Shown here piece after piece: positions 27,021 to 36,143 of a DNA stretch of 64,000 nucleotides. How positions within the stretch are numbered: the first letter of the stretch is position 1; each line of letters starts with the position of its first letter. Location of the stretch: assembly GCA_958296405.1 (NCBI GenBank), contig OY282519.1, positions 2,898,132-2,962,131 on the forward strand, given 5' to 3'. A program made the translations under genes and the position numbers. A model generated the notes under the pieces. The model ran no database searches. It was given only the letters and a program-made list of their open reading frames with translations, and was not told the origin of the DNA. This DNA is from an uncultured Pseudomonadales bacterium (GTDB lineage: Bacteria > Pseudomonadota > Gammaproteobacteria > Pseudomonadales > Azotimanducaceae).

Positions 27021-27267
27021 CCGCCGAAAACGCCAAGTATAAGGCCGCGAGACCGAGGCGGGATGCCCCGCCGCGCCACGGGTTGCGCCGACGGCCAAGC
27101 GACGCCAGCCCTCGCCCACCGTCGCGCAGCCGCCGCTAGCGTACAAGACATGCGAGTGCGGCCCCGCGGCACCTCCCGCTCCGCTCGCTCCGCCACAAGC
27201 GGTTGACCCGATGCCGTGGCCTCGCGTTCAATGGCTCGCTTCACAACGAGGGCGATGCGGAGGCAGC

Positions 27268-27684
27268 GTGAAGCAGGGTGTGGCGCCAGACGATCTAACG
27301 CGACCATTCTGGGAAGCCGCCAATGCGGGGCGGCTGGTCATCCAACGGTGCGCCGCCTGCGACAGATTGCAGCACCCTCCTTCGCGCCGTTGCGGCGAGT
27401 GCCGTGCGGACACGGCCTTGGAGTGGCAGCAGATGAGCGGGCGCGGCGTCATTCAGAACTACGCGGTGGTGCATGATTCCCCGGTGCGCTTGCTGCAGGC
27501 AGACCAGCCCTTCAACGTCGCCGTGATCGCCTTGGAAGAAGACAACGACATCCAACTTTACTCCCACTTGCCCGGCACTCCGGTGGATGAGGTGCCGCTG
27601 GGCGCCGCGGTGGAGGTGATCTTCGAGGCCACGGCCAATGGCCAGCGGGTGCCGGAGTGGCGCGTCGTTGGGGCCGAAGCATGA
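27268..27684 (+). CDS. DUF35/OB-fold acyl-CoA-associated protein with zinc ribbon, 138 aa
   Basis: A rubredoxin-like zinc ribbon (Cys28, 31, 42, 45 in CAACD...RRCGEC) precedes an OB-fold (VIQNYAVVHDSP, VAVIALEE, LPLG-like turn). Such proteins partner with thiolase-like or HMG-CoA-synthase-like enzymes and channel acyl-CoA. GTG 27268 has GGAGG just upstream. The stop overlaps the start of the thiolase-like gene (ATGA), the typical pairing. Confidence 0.88.
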   Translation: MKQGVAPDDLTRPFWEAANAGRLVIQRCAACDRLQHPPSRRCGECRADTALEWQQMSGRGVIQNYAVVHDSPVRLLQADQPFNVAVIALEEDNDIQLYSHLPGTPVDEVPLGAAVEVIFEATANGQRVPEWRVVGAEA

Positions 27685-29003
27685 AGGCGCACCGCGCGCC
27701 GGCCGCCATGTTCCGGGCCAACGAGGGCATGGGGTTGTGGGAACATCGCGGCAAAGTGGCCGCGGTGGGCATCGGCCACTCGCCCACGGCGCGGCGCTGG
27801 GATGGCCAGCCCGAGACCAGCGTGGGCGCCATCAGCCTGCTCGCCCTGCGTCGCGCCATTGAGGACGCCGGCGTTGACCCTGCGGCGATCGATGGCCTCG
27901 TGCTCGATCCCACCACCACTACCGGCGCCCATTGGCCCAAGGGCAGGCCAGTGCCGGCGGAGATGCTCGATGCCTTCGCCGCCACGGACGACCCCTTGGA
28001 CGGCTTGGCGCAACTGAGCGCCCCGTGGGTGCTGAAGAACATGCCGGAACTCAGCGGCGTGAAGTTCGCCATGCATGGCGACGGTTGCATGACGCGCGCC
28101 ATCTGCGTGGCCGCGCAAGCCGTTGGCGATGGCCTCGCCCACACCTGCTTGGTGTTGAAGGCGTGGCACAACTACGCGGGGCGGTACGGACAAGGGGGCG
28201 CCAGCGCCGGCGACGCGCTGCCCGGCAACGTTGCCATCCACGCCTTATGGGGCACGCCGGTGTGCTACGGCACGGCGCTGCAATTCGCCGAGTACTGCCG
28301 CAAGTACGGCAAACGCCATGAAATGATGGCGCCCTTCATGGAGAACTCGCGGCGCAACGGCTTGCTGTTCCCAGAGGGCTATTGGGCGCAGCATCGCCCA
28401 GAGGACATCACCGCGGAGGATTACAACACCGCCCGTTGGATTGCCAAGCCCGCCAACCTGCTCGACAACGACCTGCCGATCATGGCGGCCGCCGCCTACC
28501 TCTTCACCACCGCGGACCGGGCTCAGCACATGCGTCAGAAGCCCGTGTACATTTTGGGCCATGCATCAAGCCGCACGCGGGCCAGGAGCATGACGGCCAC
28601 CCTCGACGAAGTGGAGGCCGACACCGCACGCACGGCGCGCAAGCTCTACGAGGGCGCCGGCATCAGCGCGGCCGATGTTTCGTTCGAGAACATGTACGAC
28701 GGCTTCACCCTGTTCCATCAGTTCCACATCGAGGGGCTCGGCTACCGGGGCCTGAAGTTTGGCGAAGCGTTGGATTTCTATCAGACGGACATCAGCATCG
28801 CCGGGCCGAACCCGGTGCAGCCGAGCGGTGGCAACATCGGCTGCGGCCGCACCCGCTTCTGGATGCACACGGATTGCATCCAGCAGTTGCAGGGGCGCGC
28901 CGGCCGGCGCCAAGTGACAGGCGTGAAGCCGGAAGTGGCCGTTTCTGGCGGGCCCATGCCAATGGGCGGCGACTTCATGGTGTGGAGCGCGACGCCTGGC
29001 TAG
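27681..29003 (+). CDS. Thiolase-like (SCP-x / acetyl-CoA acetyltransferase) family protein, 440 aa
   Basis: Resembles the lipid-transfer/thiolase group: KVAAVGIGHSP, LRRAIEDAGVDPAAIDGLV, AMHGDGCMTRA with Cys136 where the nucleophile of thiolases lies, FENMYDGFTLFHQFHIEGLG and the C-terminal GGNIGCGRTR. Works with the DUF35 protein in front of it; relatives include the aldolases that remove side chains of steroids. The exact reaction (thiolytic or retro-aldol) cannot be told. Confidence 0.85.
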   Translation: MKAHRAPAAMFRANEGMGLWEHRGKVAAVGIGHSPTARRWDGQPETSVGAISLLALRRAIEDAGVDPAAIDGLVLDPTTTTGAHWPKGRPVPAEMLDAFAATDDPLDGLAQLSAPWVLKNMPELSGVKFAMHGDGCMTRAICVAAQAVGDGLAHTCLVLKAWHNYAGRYGQGGASAGDALPGNVAIHALWGTPVCYGTALQFAEYCRKYGKRHEMMAPFMENSRRNGLLFPEGYWAQHRPEDITAEDYNTARWIAKPANLLDNDLPIMAAAAYLFTTADRAQHMRQKPVYILGHASSRTRARSMTATLDEVEADTARTARKLYEGAGISAADVSFENMYDGFTLFHQFHIEGLGYRGLKFGEALDFYQTDISIAGPNPVQPSGGNIGCGRTRFWMHTDCIQQLQGRAGRRQVTGVKPEVAVSGGPMPMGGDFMVWSATPG

Positions 29004-29014
29004 CAGGGCTGAAG

Positions 29015-29084
29015 GCCGGCGTTCACGCAACAGGCGCGGCGGGGGCGCCTAAGCGAACTCCACCACCGTGAAGTGAACGCCGGC
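29015..29084. repeat. 12-bp perfect inverted repeat between convergent genes
   Basis: GCCGGCGTTCAC (29015-29026) and GTGAACGCCGGC (29073-29084) are separated by 46 bases that include a smaller GGCGC/GCGCC stem. It sits between the thiolase-like stop and the DUF1761 stop and may end both transcripts, although T-runs are absent. Confidence 0.6.
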
Positions 29085-29091
29085 GCTCCGG

Positions 29092-29496
29092 CTACGGCCA
29101 AGCTCCGATGATGCCGCCCATGATGACGCTGTAGACCACGCGATACCCCGCTTGAATGGCCCAGAGCTTCGCGCCCCAGCCGCAGAATGCGCTGTCGGAG
29201 GCCATGGACGCGGCGATGAAGCCGACGCCAGCGATGAGCCCGAGCGCCAAGCCGCCGGCCACGTTGGCGATGCCAAGCCCCTGCATGATGGCGGCCAGCA
29301 CTACGCACGTCACCAGCGCCGTGACGAAGCTGATGATGAAGGGCATCGGGCTCGGCTCCAAGTCCTCGGCCTTCTTGCCGAGCGCGTCGAGCCACGCCTT
29401 GCCGAGCAGCGGCCCGTACCACAGCCAGCCCAAAGCGAAGGAAGCCACCGTTGCCAGCAGGATGGCCCACCAATTCAATCCACCAAGTTCCAGCAT
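29092..29496 (-). CDS. DUF1761 family membrane protein, 134 aa
   Basis: Four hydrophobic segments; the family hallmarks are NWWAILLATVASFALGWLWYGPL near the start, taken here in two parts (residues 8-20, 21-30), followed by GKAWLDALGK, and a glycine-rich last span. Function unknown. ATG 29496. Confidence 0.85.
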   Translation of the reverse strand: MLELGGLNWWAILLATVASFALGWLWYGPLLGKAWLDALGKKAEDLEPSPMPFIISFVTALVTCVVLAAIMQGLGIANVAGGLALGLIAGVGFIAASMASDSAFCGWGAKLWAIQAGYRVVYSVIMGGIIGAWP

Positions 29497-29627
29497 CTCC
29501 GCCTTTGTCGCCCGTAGGACACACGCACAACTTAACGCACTGGGCGTGGCTGCGATACGGCTTGCGAGCGCTCGCCGTGCATCGGCGACGGCGCGGGCGG
29601 CGTTCTAGCCAGTGGGCGCGGCGCCGC

Positions 29628-30566
29628 CTACAGCCGCACGATGCGCATGGCCACGGGCCGCCCGGTGTTTGGATTGACGTCTGGCGTGTACTCCACCCGG
29701 TCTCCCGGGCGCAGTTCATGAAACGAGCAGTTCTCCACCCACGTTTGGTGGAAGAAGAGGTTCTCATCACCCTGTTCCGGCGCCACGAAGCCGAAATCCC
29801 GGTGCAGCGGCATGCTGCCGACCACCCCGACCAGCCGTTCCCCATTTTCCGTCTGCGCCACGGCGCTGATTGACTGTGCCGGCGGGCGGGGCTGCGGCGG
29901 CACCAAGGCCGAGCGTGGCGTGACGAACAGCTTTTCGATGGTGTTGCGCCGCCCCCGGTCGTTGATGATGGCGTCCATCATCACGGGATAAGTCACTTCG
30001 TCGATCAGGGCTTGAGACGTGCGCGTGCCGGAGCGCCCGTCCGGCAAGTCAAAGTCCCACGCCGTCACCATCACGCGGATGCCCAAGGCGTTCAGCTTTC
30101 GCACCAGTGGCACATAGTCCCCATCGCCGGAAATCAAGGTGACCACATCGAAGCCCTTGTGCATGGCGAGCTCAAACGCCTCCAGCGCCAGCCACACATC
30201 CACGCCCTTCTCTTTTGGTTCATCGGCGCCGCGATTGGAAACGGGTAGGAAGTGCGTCGTCACGCCGGCCTTCATCAGGGCATCCTCGAACTGCCGCTCG
30301 CCGAGCAGCATGTCTCGCTCTTGGGCCTCTTCGGCGGAGAACCGTCCGCGAAAGTAGTGCGCCTCAACGATGTGGCAGTGTTGCGGATTGGTCTGCTCGA
30401 AGTGCCCCACTTCCTCGCGGATGAACTCGTGCAGGCCGTGGATGCTGATGCGCTGGCCACGCTCGTGGTCGTAGCGGTAATAGTTGCTCACATGCGAGAA
30501 ATAGCCGCCGTCATAGAACACGCCGATGCGGGTGAGCTGCTTATGTGAGGTTTGGCCCATGTCCAT
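29628..30566 (-). CDS. NYN (LabA-like PIN) domain protein with C-terminal cold-shock domain, 312 aa
   Basis: Residues about 12-200 form a NYN/PIN-like RNase fold: IGVFYDGGYF (Asp19), acidic cluster in EPKEKGVDVWLALEAF, and TLISGDGDYVPLVRKL. A linker leads to an OB/cold-shock-like module near the end (HRDFGFVAPEQGDENLFFHQ). The combination suggests an RNA-cutting or RNA-processing protein with its own RNA-binding domain. ATG 30566 with AGGGGA upstream. Single gene unit. Confidence 0.9.
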   Translation of the reverse strand: MDMGQTSHKQLTRIGVFYDGGYFSHVSNYYRYDHERGQRISIHGLHEFIREEVGHFEQTNPQHCHIVEAHYFRGRFSAEEAQERDMLLGERQFEDALMKAGVTTHFLPVSNRGADEPKEKGVDVWLALEAFELAMHKGFDVVTLISGDGDYVPLVRKLNALGIRVMVTAWDFDLPDGRSGTRTSQALIDEVTYPVMMDAIINDRGRRNTIEKLFVTPRSALVPPQPRPPAQSISAVAQTENGERLVGVVGSMPLHRDFGFVAPEQGDENLFFHQTWVENCSFHELRPGDRVEYTPDVNPNTGRPVAMRIVRL

Positions 30567-30664
30567 TTTGTCGTTCCCCTAATCCGTGCCGGTTCAGATA
30601 GATATGGCGCTGCGCAGCGAAGGCTCACGCGGCGCGCAAGACGCGCCATTGCCGCGTGGCGCCG

Positions 30665-31714
30665 TCAAACCGCGAGCGCCGTCGAAAAGTCTGGAATGCC
30701 GGCCCACCGCCCGCCGTCGCCGCCGCGCATCACCGCGATGGTCTTGATGACCTCTGGGTTTGCGAGCCCGTGCGGCGGCTTGCCGGTGAGCGCCCGAATG
30801 ACGTTCTCCGCTTGCAGCTTGGGGCACTCGGCAAGAAACGTCGGCGAGAAGCCGGCAATGTGCGGCGTGATGATGATGTTCGGCGCGGTGAGCAGCGCAT
30901 CCTGCCGGTCGATGGGTTCCACTTCCGTCACATCGAGGGCCGCACCCTCGATCTTGCCATCGCGGAGCGCCGCGGCCAACGCGCCGCCGTCGATGAGCGG
31001 GCCGCGCGCGGTGTTCACGAGGAGCGCCGTTTCCTGCATCTGCCCCAAGGCGTTGGAATCGATCATGTGGCGCGTCTCGGAGGTGGCCGCGCAATGGATG
31101 CTGATGTAGTCCGACTCGCCCAACAGCTCGTCGAAACCCACCATGCGCACCCCGTACAGGTCTCCCGTGAGTTGGGGGACATAAGGGTCATGCGCGAGTA
31201 TCTCGCTGGGCCCGAAGCCCTTGATGCGCGTCGCGAACGCGCGCCCGATGTTGCCGAAGCCGATGATGCCCACCCGGTGCCCGGCGATGCGGCGCACAGC
31301 GCGCTGGTGGCTACGCACGGCCTCGCGATCTGTGCCCCACTTGCCGGCCAGCGTCAGGCCGATGGAGCCGTGCAGGCACCGCGTCAATGCGAGCAATAGC
31401 GCCACGGCATGGTCGGCCACCTCGGTGGTGTTGACGCCCGGCGTGTTGCAGGCGAGCACGCCTAAATCCGTGGCGGCGTCGAGATCAATGGAATCCACCC
31501 CCACGCCCATGCGGCTCACCACCTTGAGCTTCGGGCACGCCTCGAGCACCTCGCGGGAGGTGGCGGGGATGATGTTCACCAAGGCGCCGTCCGCGTCTCG
31601 CAGCAGTTCGATCATTTCTGCGGTGGTGCGCGTCGGGCCTTCGAGCACCTCGAAGCCGGCGGCTTGGAACAAATCCACCCGGTTGTACGGGTTCGACATG
31701 AGAGCGACTTTCAA
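30665..31714 (-). CDS. D-2-hydroxyacid dehydrogenase (phosphoglycerate-dehydrogenase-like), 349 aa
   Basis: NAD-dependent D-isomer dehydrogenase with GFGNIG (152-157), Arg237 in NTARGPLI, Glu266 in DVTEVEP and catalytic His285 in TPHIAG. TTG start at 31714 follows a strong AGGAGGG site. Lacks the ACT domain of SerA. Substrate unknown; glyoxylate/hydroxypyruvate or a 2-keto acid from ring degradation are options. Transcribed in the same direction as, and 87 bases after, the monooxygenase gene. Confidence 0.92.
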   Translation of the reverse strand: MKVALMSNPYNRVDLFQAAGFEVLEGPTRTTAEMIELLRDADGALVNIIPATSREVLEACPKLKVVSRMGVGVDSIDLDAATDLGVLACNTPGVNTTEVADHAVALLLALTRCLHGSIGLTLAGKWGTDREAVRSHQRAVRRIAGHRVGIIGFGNIGRAFATRIKGFGPSEILAHDPYVPQLTGDLYGVRMVGFDELLGESDYISIHCAATSETRHMIDSNALGQMQETALLVNTARGPLIDGGALAAALRDGKIEGAALDVTEVEPIDRQDALLTAPNIIITPHIAGFSPTFLAECPKLQAENVIRALTGKPPHGLANPEVIKTIAVMRGGDGGRWAGIPDFSTALAV

Positions 31715-31801
31715 CGAATTCCCTCCTGTTCGGCTCGGCGTCGCTGCGCCGCGGCCGCTCGCGCGATGGCCGAGCGTGTGCGCGCGACGCCGAATGCATG
31801 C

Positions 31802-33730
31802 TCAAGTGAAGACGTAGTCCGCAGGGTTTGGCGCCCGAGTCTGGCTCCAGAACTCGCGCAGCGTGAACGGCCAATTCTGCGCGATGCGGCCCTTGTCGTT
31901 GCGATACCAAGTGGGTGCCTTGGAAATGCCCCAAGCCATGTTGCGGTTGCCCTCGTCGATGCGCTCGTTGTAAGCATCGTGGACGTCCTCGCGGCAATCC
32001 ATGACGCGCTTGCCATCCTCGATCAAGAGCTTGAGGCAGCCCAGGATGTAGCGCATTTCACATTCGGAGAAGAACACGATGCTGCCGTTCACCACGATGT
32101 TCGTGTTCGGGCCGTACATGCAAAAGAGGTTCGGGAAGTTCGGCACGCTGATGCCGAGGTAAGCCCGCGCGTCGCCGCACCAGTGCCCCTCCAATGTCTT
32201 GCCGCCGCGGCCAGTGATGCGCATCGGCCACAGGAACTTCGCCGCGGTGAAGCCAGTGCCGTAGATGAGCACGTCGCCATCGTGTTGCACCCCGTCCGCC
32301 GTCAACACGCCGGTTTCGTTGACCTCGGCGATGGCGTCTGTGACGAGCTCCACGTTGTCTCGGCGCAAGGCGCGAATCCAGTTGCCGTTGTCGATGAGGA
32401 TGCGCTTGCCGGCGACCGGGTAGTTCGGCACCAACTTGCCCAGCAACGCTTCGTCGCCTTCGCAAAGGCCAGCAATGCTCATGGTGAGCAGCTCACGCAG
32501 CTGGTCGTTCTCCTTGCTGATGGCGCGCTGCGTTTCGTTGTACGCCGGGTCTTTGCGCGCCGCGGCGAGGATGCCCTCCGCCATGCGCCAGAACATGCTG
32601 AAGCGGAACCATTTGGCATAGAAGGGCACGTGCTGGAGCAGCCAATGCTTGCCGTCTGGCACATGGGCGTGATAGTCCGGCGCATTGAACATCCACGGCG
32701 CGGTGCGTTGGAAGATCGTCACCTTGGCGGCTTTGCGGGCCACCTCCGGGGCGAACTGGAACGCCGACGCACCCGTGCCGATGACCAGCACGTTGCGTCC
32801 TTCCAGATCATGCTCGTGCTCCCACTCCGTGGAGTGGAAGGTGATGCCCTGATAGCGCTCTTGGCCGGGAGTGTCCGGCCACTTGGGCCGATTGAGCTGG
32901 CCCACGGCGCTGATGATGGCGTTCGCCTCAATGGTTTCGGCGGCGCCGTCTTTGCCCCGCAGGTCAACGCGCCAACGCCCGCTCGCCTCATCGAAGGTGG
33001 CCGCTTCCACATCCGTGTTGAAGCGGATGTGCTTGCGCAAGCCGAAGCGCTCCGCGCAATCGCGGAAGTATTGGTGCAGCACCGGCTGGGACGAATAGAA
33101 CTGCGGCCAATCGTGGGGTTGAAAGCTGTAGGAATAGGTGTGGTTTGGGCTGTCCACGCGGCAGCCGGGATAGGTGTTTTGGTGCCAGGTGCCGCCAACG
33201 TCGCCGTGCCGTTCCACGATCATGAAACCGATGCCGGCTTCCTGCAGCCGGATGCCGGCCAGCAAGCCAGACATGCCGGCGCCGACGATGACTACCTTGA
33301 AGCCCGCGCGCGCCGCAGCCGGCAGCGCCAACAGCTCCGGCACGCCATAGGAATCCTCCCCGTTCAGGGCCAGCTCCGCCTCGAGGAACTCCCCGTACTC
33401 GGCCTCAAGCTCCTGACCGGCGGCAAAGCAGACCATCTCATGCACAAGCGCTTGGCTTGGCGGCGGCGGCAGGGTTTGGCCGTCCCGATGCGCCGTGAGG
33501 ACGCTCAGCGCCTGCGCCCGAATGGCCGCCTGATCGGCTGGGTCGATGCCGCCTTGGGGATCGACCAGGAACCCCGCTTGCGGGCGCACGTCGCCACGGA
33601 TGATCGATGCGTCTCCAGTGAGATGCACCAGCGCGTTCATCAACGACGGCACATGCGCATCCTCCAACGCGGCGCGAATCGTCTCGTCATCCGCCTCGAT
33701 GGGTTCAGTGGCGAGATTCCGAAGTTCCAT
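31802..33730 (-). CDS. Flavin-containing monooxygenase, Baeyer-Villiger type, with long N-terminal extension, 642 aa
   Basis: Two Rossmann folds: FAD-binding GAGMSG (150-155) and NADPH-binding GTGASA (318-323). Between them the sequence YQGITFHSTEW (293-303) is close to the type I Baeyer-Villiger fingerprint (F-x-G-x-x-x-H-x-x-x-W), with Tyr for Phe. The first ~140 residues are an extra helical region seen in some large BVMOs. Expected to insert oxygen next to ketones with NADPH and O2. ATG 33730 has GGGAGG upstream. Confidence 0.9.
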   Translation of the reverse strand: MELRNLATEPIEADDETIRAALEDAHVPSLMNALVHLTGDASIIRGDVRPQAGFLVDPQGGIDPADQAAIRAQALSVLTAHRDGQTLPPPPSQALVHEMVCFAAGQELEAEYGEFLEAELALNGEDSYGVPELLALPAAARAGFKVVIVGAGMSGLLAGIRLQEAGIGFMIVERHGDVGGTWHQNTYPGCRVDSPNHTYSYSFQPHDWPQFYSSQPVLHQYFRDCAERFGLRKHIRFNTDVEAATFDEASGRWRVDLRGKDGAAETIEANAIISAVGQLNRPKWPDTPGQERYQGITFHSTEWEHEHDLEGRNVLVIGTGASAFQFAPEVARKAAKVTIFQRTAPWMFNAPDYHAHVPDGKHWLLQHVPFYAKWFRFSMFWRMAEGILAAARKDPAYNETQRAISKENDQLRELLTMSIAGLCEGDEALLGKLVPNYPVAGKRILIDNGNWIRALRRDNVELVTDAIAEVNETGVLTADGVQHDGDVLIYGTGFTAAKFLWPMRITGRGGKTLEGHWCGDARAYLGISVPNFPNLFCMYGPNTNIVVNGSIVFFSECEMRYILGCLKLLIEDGKRVMDCREDVHDAYNERIDEGNRNMAWGISKAPTWYRNDKGRIAQNWPFTLREFWSQTRAPNPADYVFT

Positions 33731-33890
33731 GCATCCTCCCTACCTGCCCGGCAGGATGTTACCGCACCGACAGCGCTTGGAACGCCGGGGTGCTTGGCGC
33801 ATGGAGGGCCCTTAGAACTGGCCTTGCGCGAGCGCCCCGGTCGGTGCAAGTTAGCGGCTGCTGAACTTTGGGGGCGTGAGGGAGATTTGC

Positions 33891-34955
33891 ATGGACATTG
33901 GCGTTTGCGTGGCTTCGCACATCCGCGACATCGACTATGTTGTCCACGCCGAGGCGCTCGGCTTCAGCCATGCGTGGCTGGCGGACAGCCAGATGCTGTG
34001 GTCGGACTGCTACGCCACGCTGGCGCTGGCGGCGACGCGCACATCCCGCATGCAACTCGGCACCGGCGTGGCCGTGAGCGGCACACGGCCGGCGGCGGTG
34101 AACGCGGCCGGCATCGCCACCATCAATGCCCTCGCGCCGGGGCGCACGTTCTTCGGCGTGGGCGCGGGCAACACGGCCATGCGCATCATGGGCAAGAAGC
34201 CGCATCGAATCAAAGAGTTCGACACATATCTGAGTGCGCTGCAGCCGCTTTTGCGCGGGGCGGAGGCCACCAACGACGATGGCCAGCCGATCATCCACAT
34301 CATGCCGGACGAGGGCTTCGTCAACTTCGAGGAGCCGATTCCCCTCTATGTCTCCGGCTTCGGGCCGCGCTCGTTGGGGCTTGCCGGCAAGCACGGCGAT
34401 GGCGCGGTGATGGCGGCGCCCCGCTCCGCCGCCGACATGGAGCGCGTTTGGCACATGATCGAGACGGGCGCACGGGAAGTTGGCCGCGAGATCGACCGAG
34501 ATAGTTACTACACCACCGCGCTCACCTGCATCGTCGTGCTGGAAGACGGCGAGGCGGTGGATTCCGAACGGGTGAAGGGGCAATGCGGGGCGATGGCCGC
34601 GGCGGCCGTTCATTTCGCCTACGACCAATACCGCAACTTCGGCCACCAACCGCCCAACGCCCTGGCCGGCATCTGGGACGACTATGTGGCGATGATGGAG
34701 CAGGTGCCGGCGGAACGCCGTCATCAGCGCATCCATGCCGGTCACTGTTGCTGGGTGTTGCCGGAGGAAGAGCGCTTCCTTACCCCAGACGTGCTGCGCG
34801 CTGGCCTCATGATCGGCACCCGCGACGCGCTGATCGACCAGCTTTCCGCCCTGTCCGAGGCGGGTTTGAACCAAGTGATGACCTTGCCGAACTTCGCCAC
34901 CCGGCACGAGTCCTTAGAGCAAGTGGCCAAAGCGCTGGTCGGCAACGTGCCCTAA
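33891..34955 (+). CDS. Luciferase-like (LLM class) flavin-dependent oxidoreductase, 354 aa
   Basis: TIM-barrel flavin monooxygenase related to F420-dependent methylene-H4MPT reductase-like enzymes: MDIGVCVASHIRDIDYVVHA, LGTGVAVSGTRPA, FGVGAGNTAMRIMG, and the C-terminal LIDQLSALSEAGLNQVM. Start ATG 33891 follows GGGAG. Cofactor FMN or F420 cannot be decided. Divergent from the BVMO-like gene, sharing a 160-base upstream region, so the two may be co-regulated. Confidence 0.87.
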   Translation: MDIGVCVASHIRDIDYVVHAEALGFSHAWLADSQMLWSDCYATLALAATRTSRMQLGTGVAVSGTRPAAVNAAGIATINALAPGRTFFGVGAGNTAMRIMGKKPHRIKEFDTYLSALQPLLRGAEATNDDGQPIIHIMPDEGFVNFEEPIPLYVSGFGPRSLGLAGKHGDGAVMAAPRSAADMERVWHMIETGAREVGREIDRDSYYTTALTCIVVLEDGEAVDSERVKGQCGAMAAAAVHFAYDQYRNFGHQPPNALAGIWDDYVAMMEQVPAERRHQRIHAGHCCWVLPEEERFLTPDVLRAGLMIGTRDALIDQLSALSEAGLNQVMTLPNFATRHESLEQVAKALVGNVP

Positions 34956-35062
34956 CGCCTTTGCCGGCTGGGTTGGTCGCCGCCTGCGAGCGGCGCGATA
35001 ATCTGCTTGCTTGCCGCGGCCGGCGCTCGCGGCGTTTGATTCCACCGGAGGAGAGTGCATCA

Positions 35063-36142
35063 ATGCTCGATCGATTCAAGGTGCCGGAAGACATCGCCGT
35101 GCGGGTGGCGCCGGAAGCCATGCGCGCGACGGTGGAGAACCTCTTCATGGCGCTGAAGATGCCGCCGGCGGACGCCGCCCAATCCGCGGACGTGCTCATC
35201 TATGCGGACACGCGCGGCATCGATTCACACGGCGTGAGCAACATGATGCGCGCCTACGTCGCCGGCTTCCAAGGCGGCCACATCAACCCAACGCCGAATC
35301 GCAAAGTGGTGCGCGATCGCGGCGCCGCGCTGGTGATGGATTGCGACTTGGGGCTGGGCCTAGCAGTCGGCCCAGCGGCGATGGATTTAGCCATCGAACG
35401 CGCCAAGCAATGCGGCGTGGGCATGGTGGTGGCGCGCAACGCTGGCCACTACGGCGCGGCGGCCTATTACGCCGAGCGGGCGCTCGCCCACGATCAGGTG
35501 GGTTTGTCCATGACCTCTGGGGGCGTGCATGTGACGCCGACCTTCGGGGCGGAACCGCTGCTGGGCTTGAACCCCATCGGCGTCGCGGCGCCGTCTGGCA
35601 CGGAGACGCCCTATCTCTTCGACGCCTCCATGAGCTCCGTGGCCGGCAACAAGATCGGCCTGTTGCGGCGCGTGGGCGGCCACGTCGCGCCGGGCTGGGT
35701 GGCGACGAGCGATGGCTCGCCGGTGATGGAAGAAGCGGCTGTGCCGGAAGGGTTCATGCTGCTGCCCCTCGGCGGCACGCGGGAGATTGGCTCGCATAAG
35801 GGCTATGGGCTGATGTTGATGGTTGAGGTGCTCACAACCGTGCTCGCCGGCACGGGCGCGGGGCCAGACCGGCGCGCTCCCTTCGCGCATTCCTTCATCG
35901 CCCTCGATGTGGCGACATTCACAGACGTTGACGGGTTCAAGGCAGACATGGACGCCTACCTCAAGCGGCTGCGCGAGTGCCAGCCGGCGCCGGGCGCGGA
36001 GCGCGTCGTCTATCCGGGCATCTTGGAACGCGAGACGTTGGCGGAGCGGGCCGCGAACGGCATCCCCTATCACCCAGAGGTGATCGATTGGTTCAAAGAG
36101 ACCTGCGCGTCCCTCGGCGCCGAGTGCGCCTTGGAGGCTTGA
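35063..36142 (+). CDS. Ldh_2 (malate/L-lactate/ureidoglycolate dehydrogenase) family oxidoreductase, 359 aa
   Basis: Unusual NAD(P)-dependent oxidoreductase fold, distinct from classical LDH: ADTRGIDSHGVSNMMRAYV, ARNAGHYGAAAYYAERAL, MTSGGVHVTPTFGAEPLLGL, NPIGVAAP and GSHKGYGLMLMVEVLT. His residues in SHG and GHYG are the conserved catalytic positions. GGAGGAGAG precedes ATG 35063. It directly precedes fdsG by one base and is on the same strand, but links to formate metabolism are unclear. Confidence 0.92.
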   Translation: MLDRFKVPEDIAVRVAPEAMRATVENLFMALKMPPADAAQSADVLIYADTRGIDSHGVSNMMRAYVAGFQGGHINPTPNRKVVRDRGAALVMDCDLGLGLAVGPAAMDLAIERAKQCGVGMVVARNAGHYGAAAYYAERALAHDQVGLSMTSGGVHVTPTFGAEPLLGLNPIGVAAPSGTETPYLFDASMSSVAGNKIGLLRRVGGHVAPGWVATSDGSPVMEEAAVPEGFMLLPLGGTREIGSHKGYGLMLMVEVLTTVLAGTGAGPDRRAPFAHSFIALDVATFTDVDGFKADMDAYLKRLRECQPAPGAERVVYPGILERETLAERAANGIPYHPEVIDWFKETCASLGAECALEA

Positions 36143-36143
36143 C

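Noticed and set aside
31664-34504. A very long plus-strand frame antisense to the BVMO-like gene
   Set aside because: The product is compositionally biased and carries no motif, while the opposite strand encodes a clear FAD/NADPH protein; rejected as shadow.
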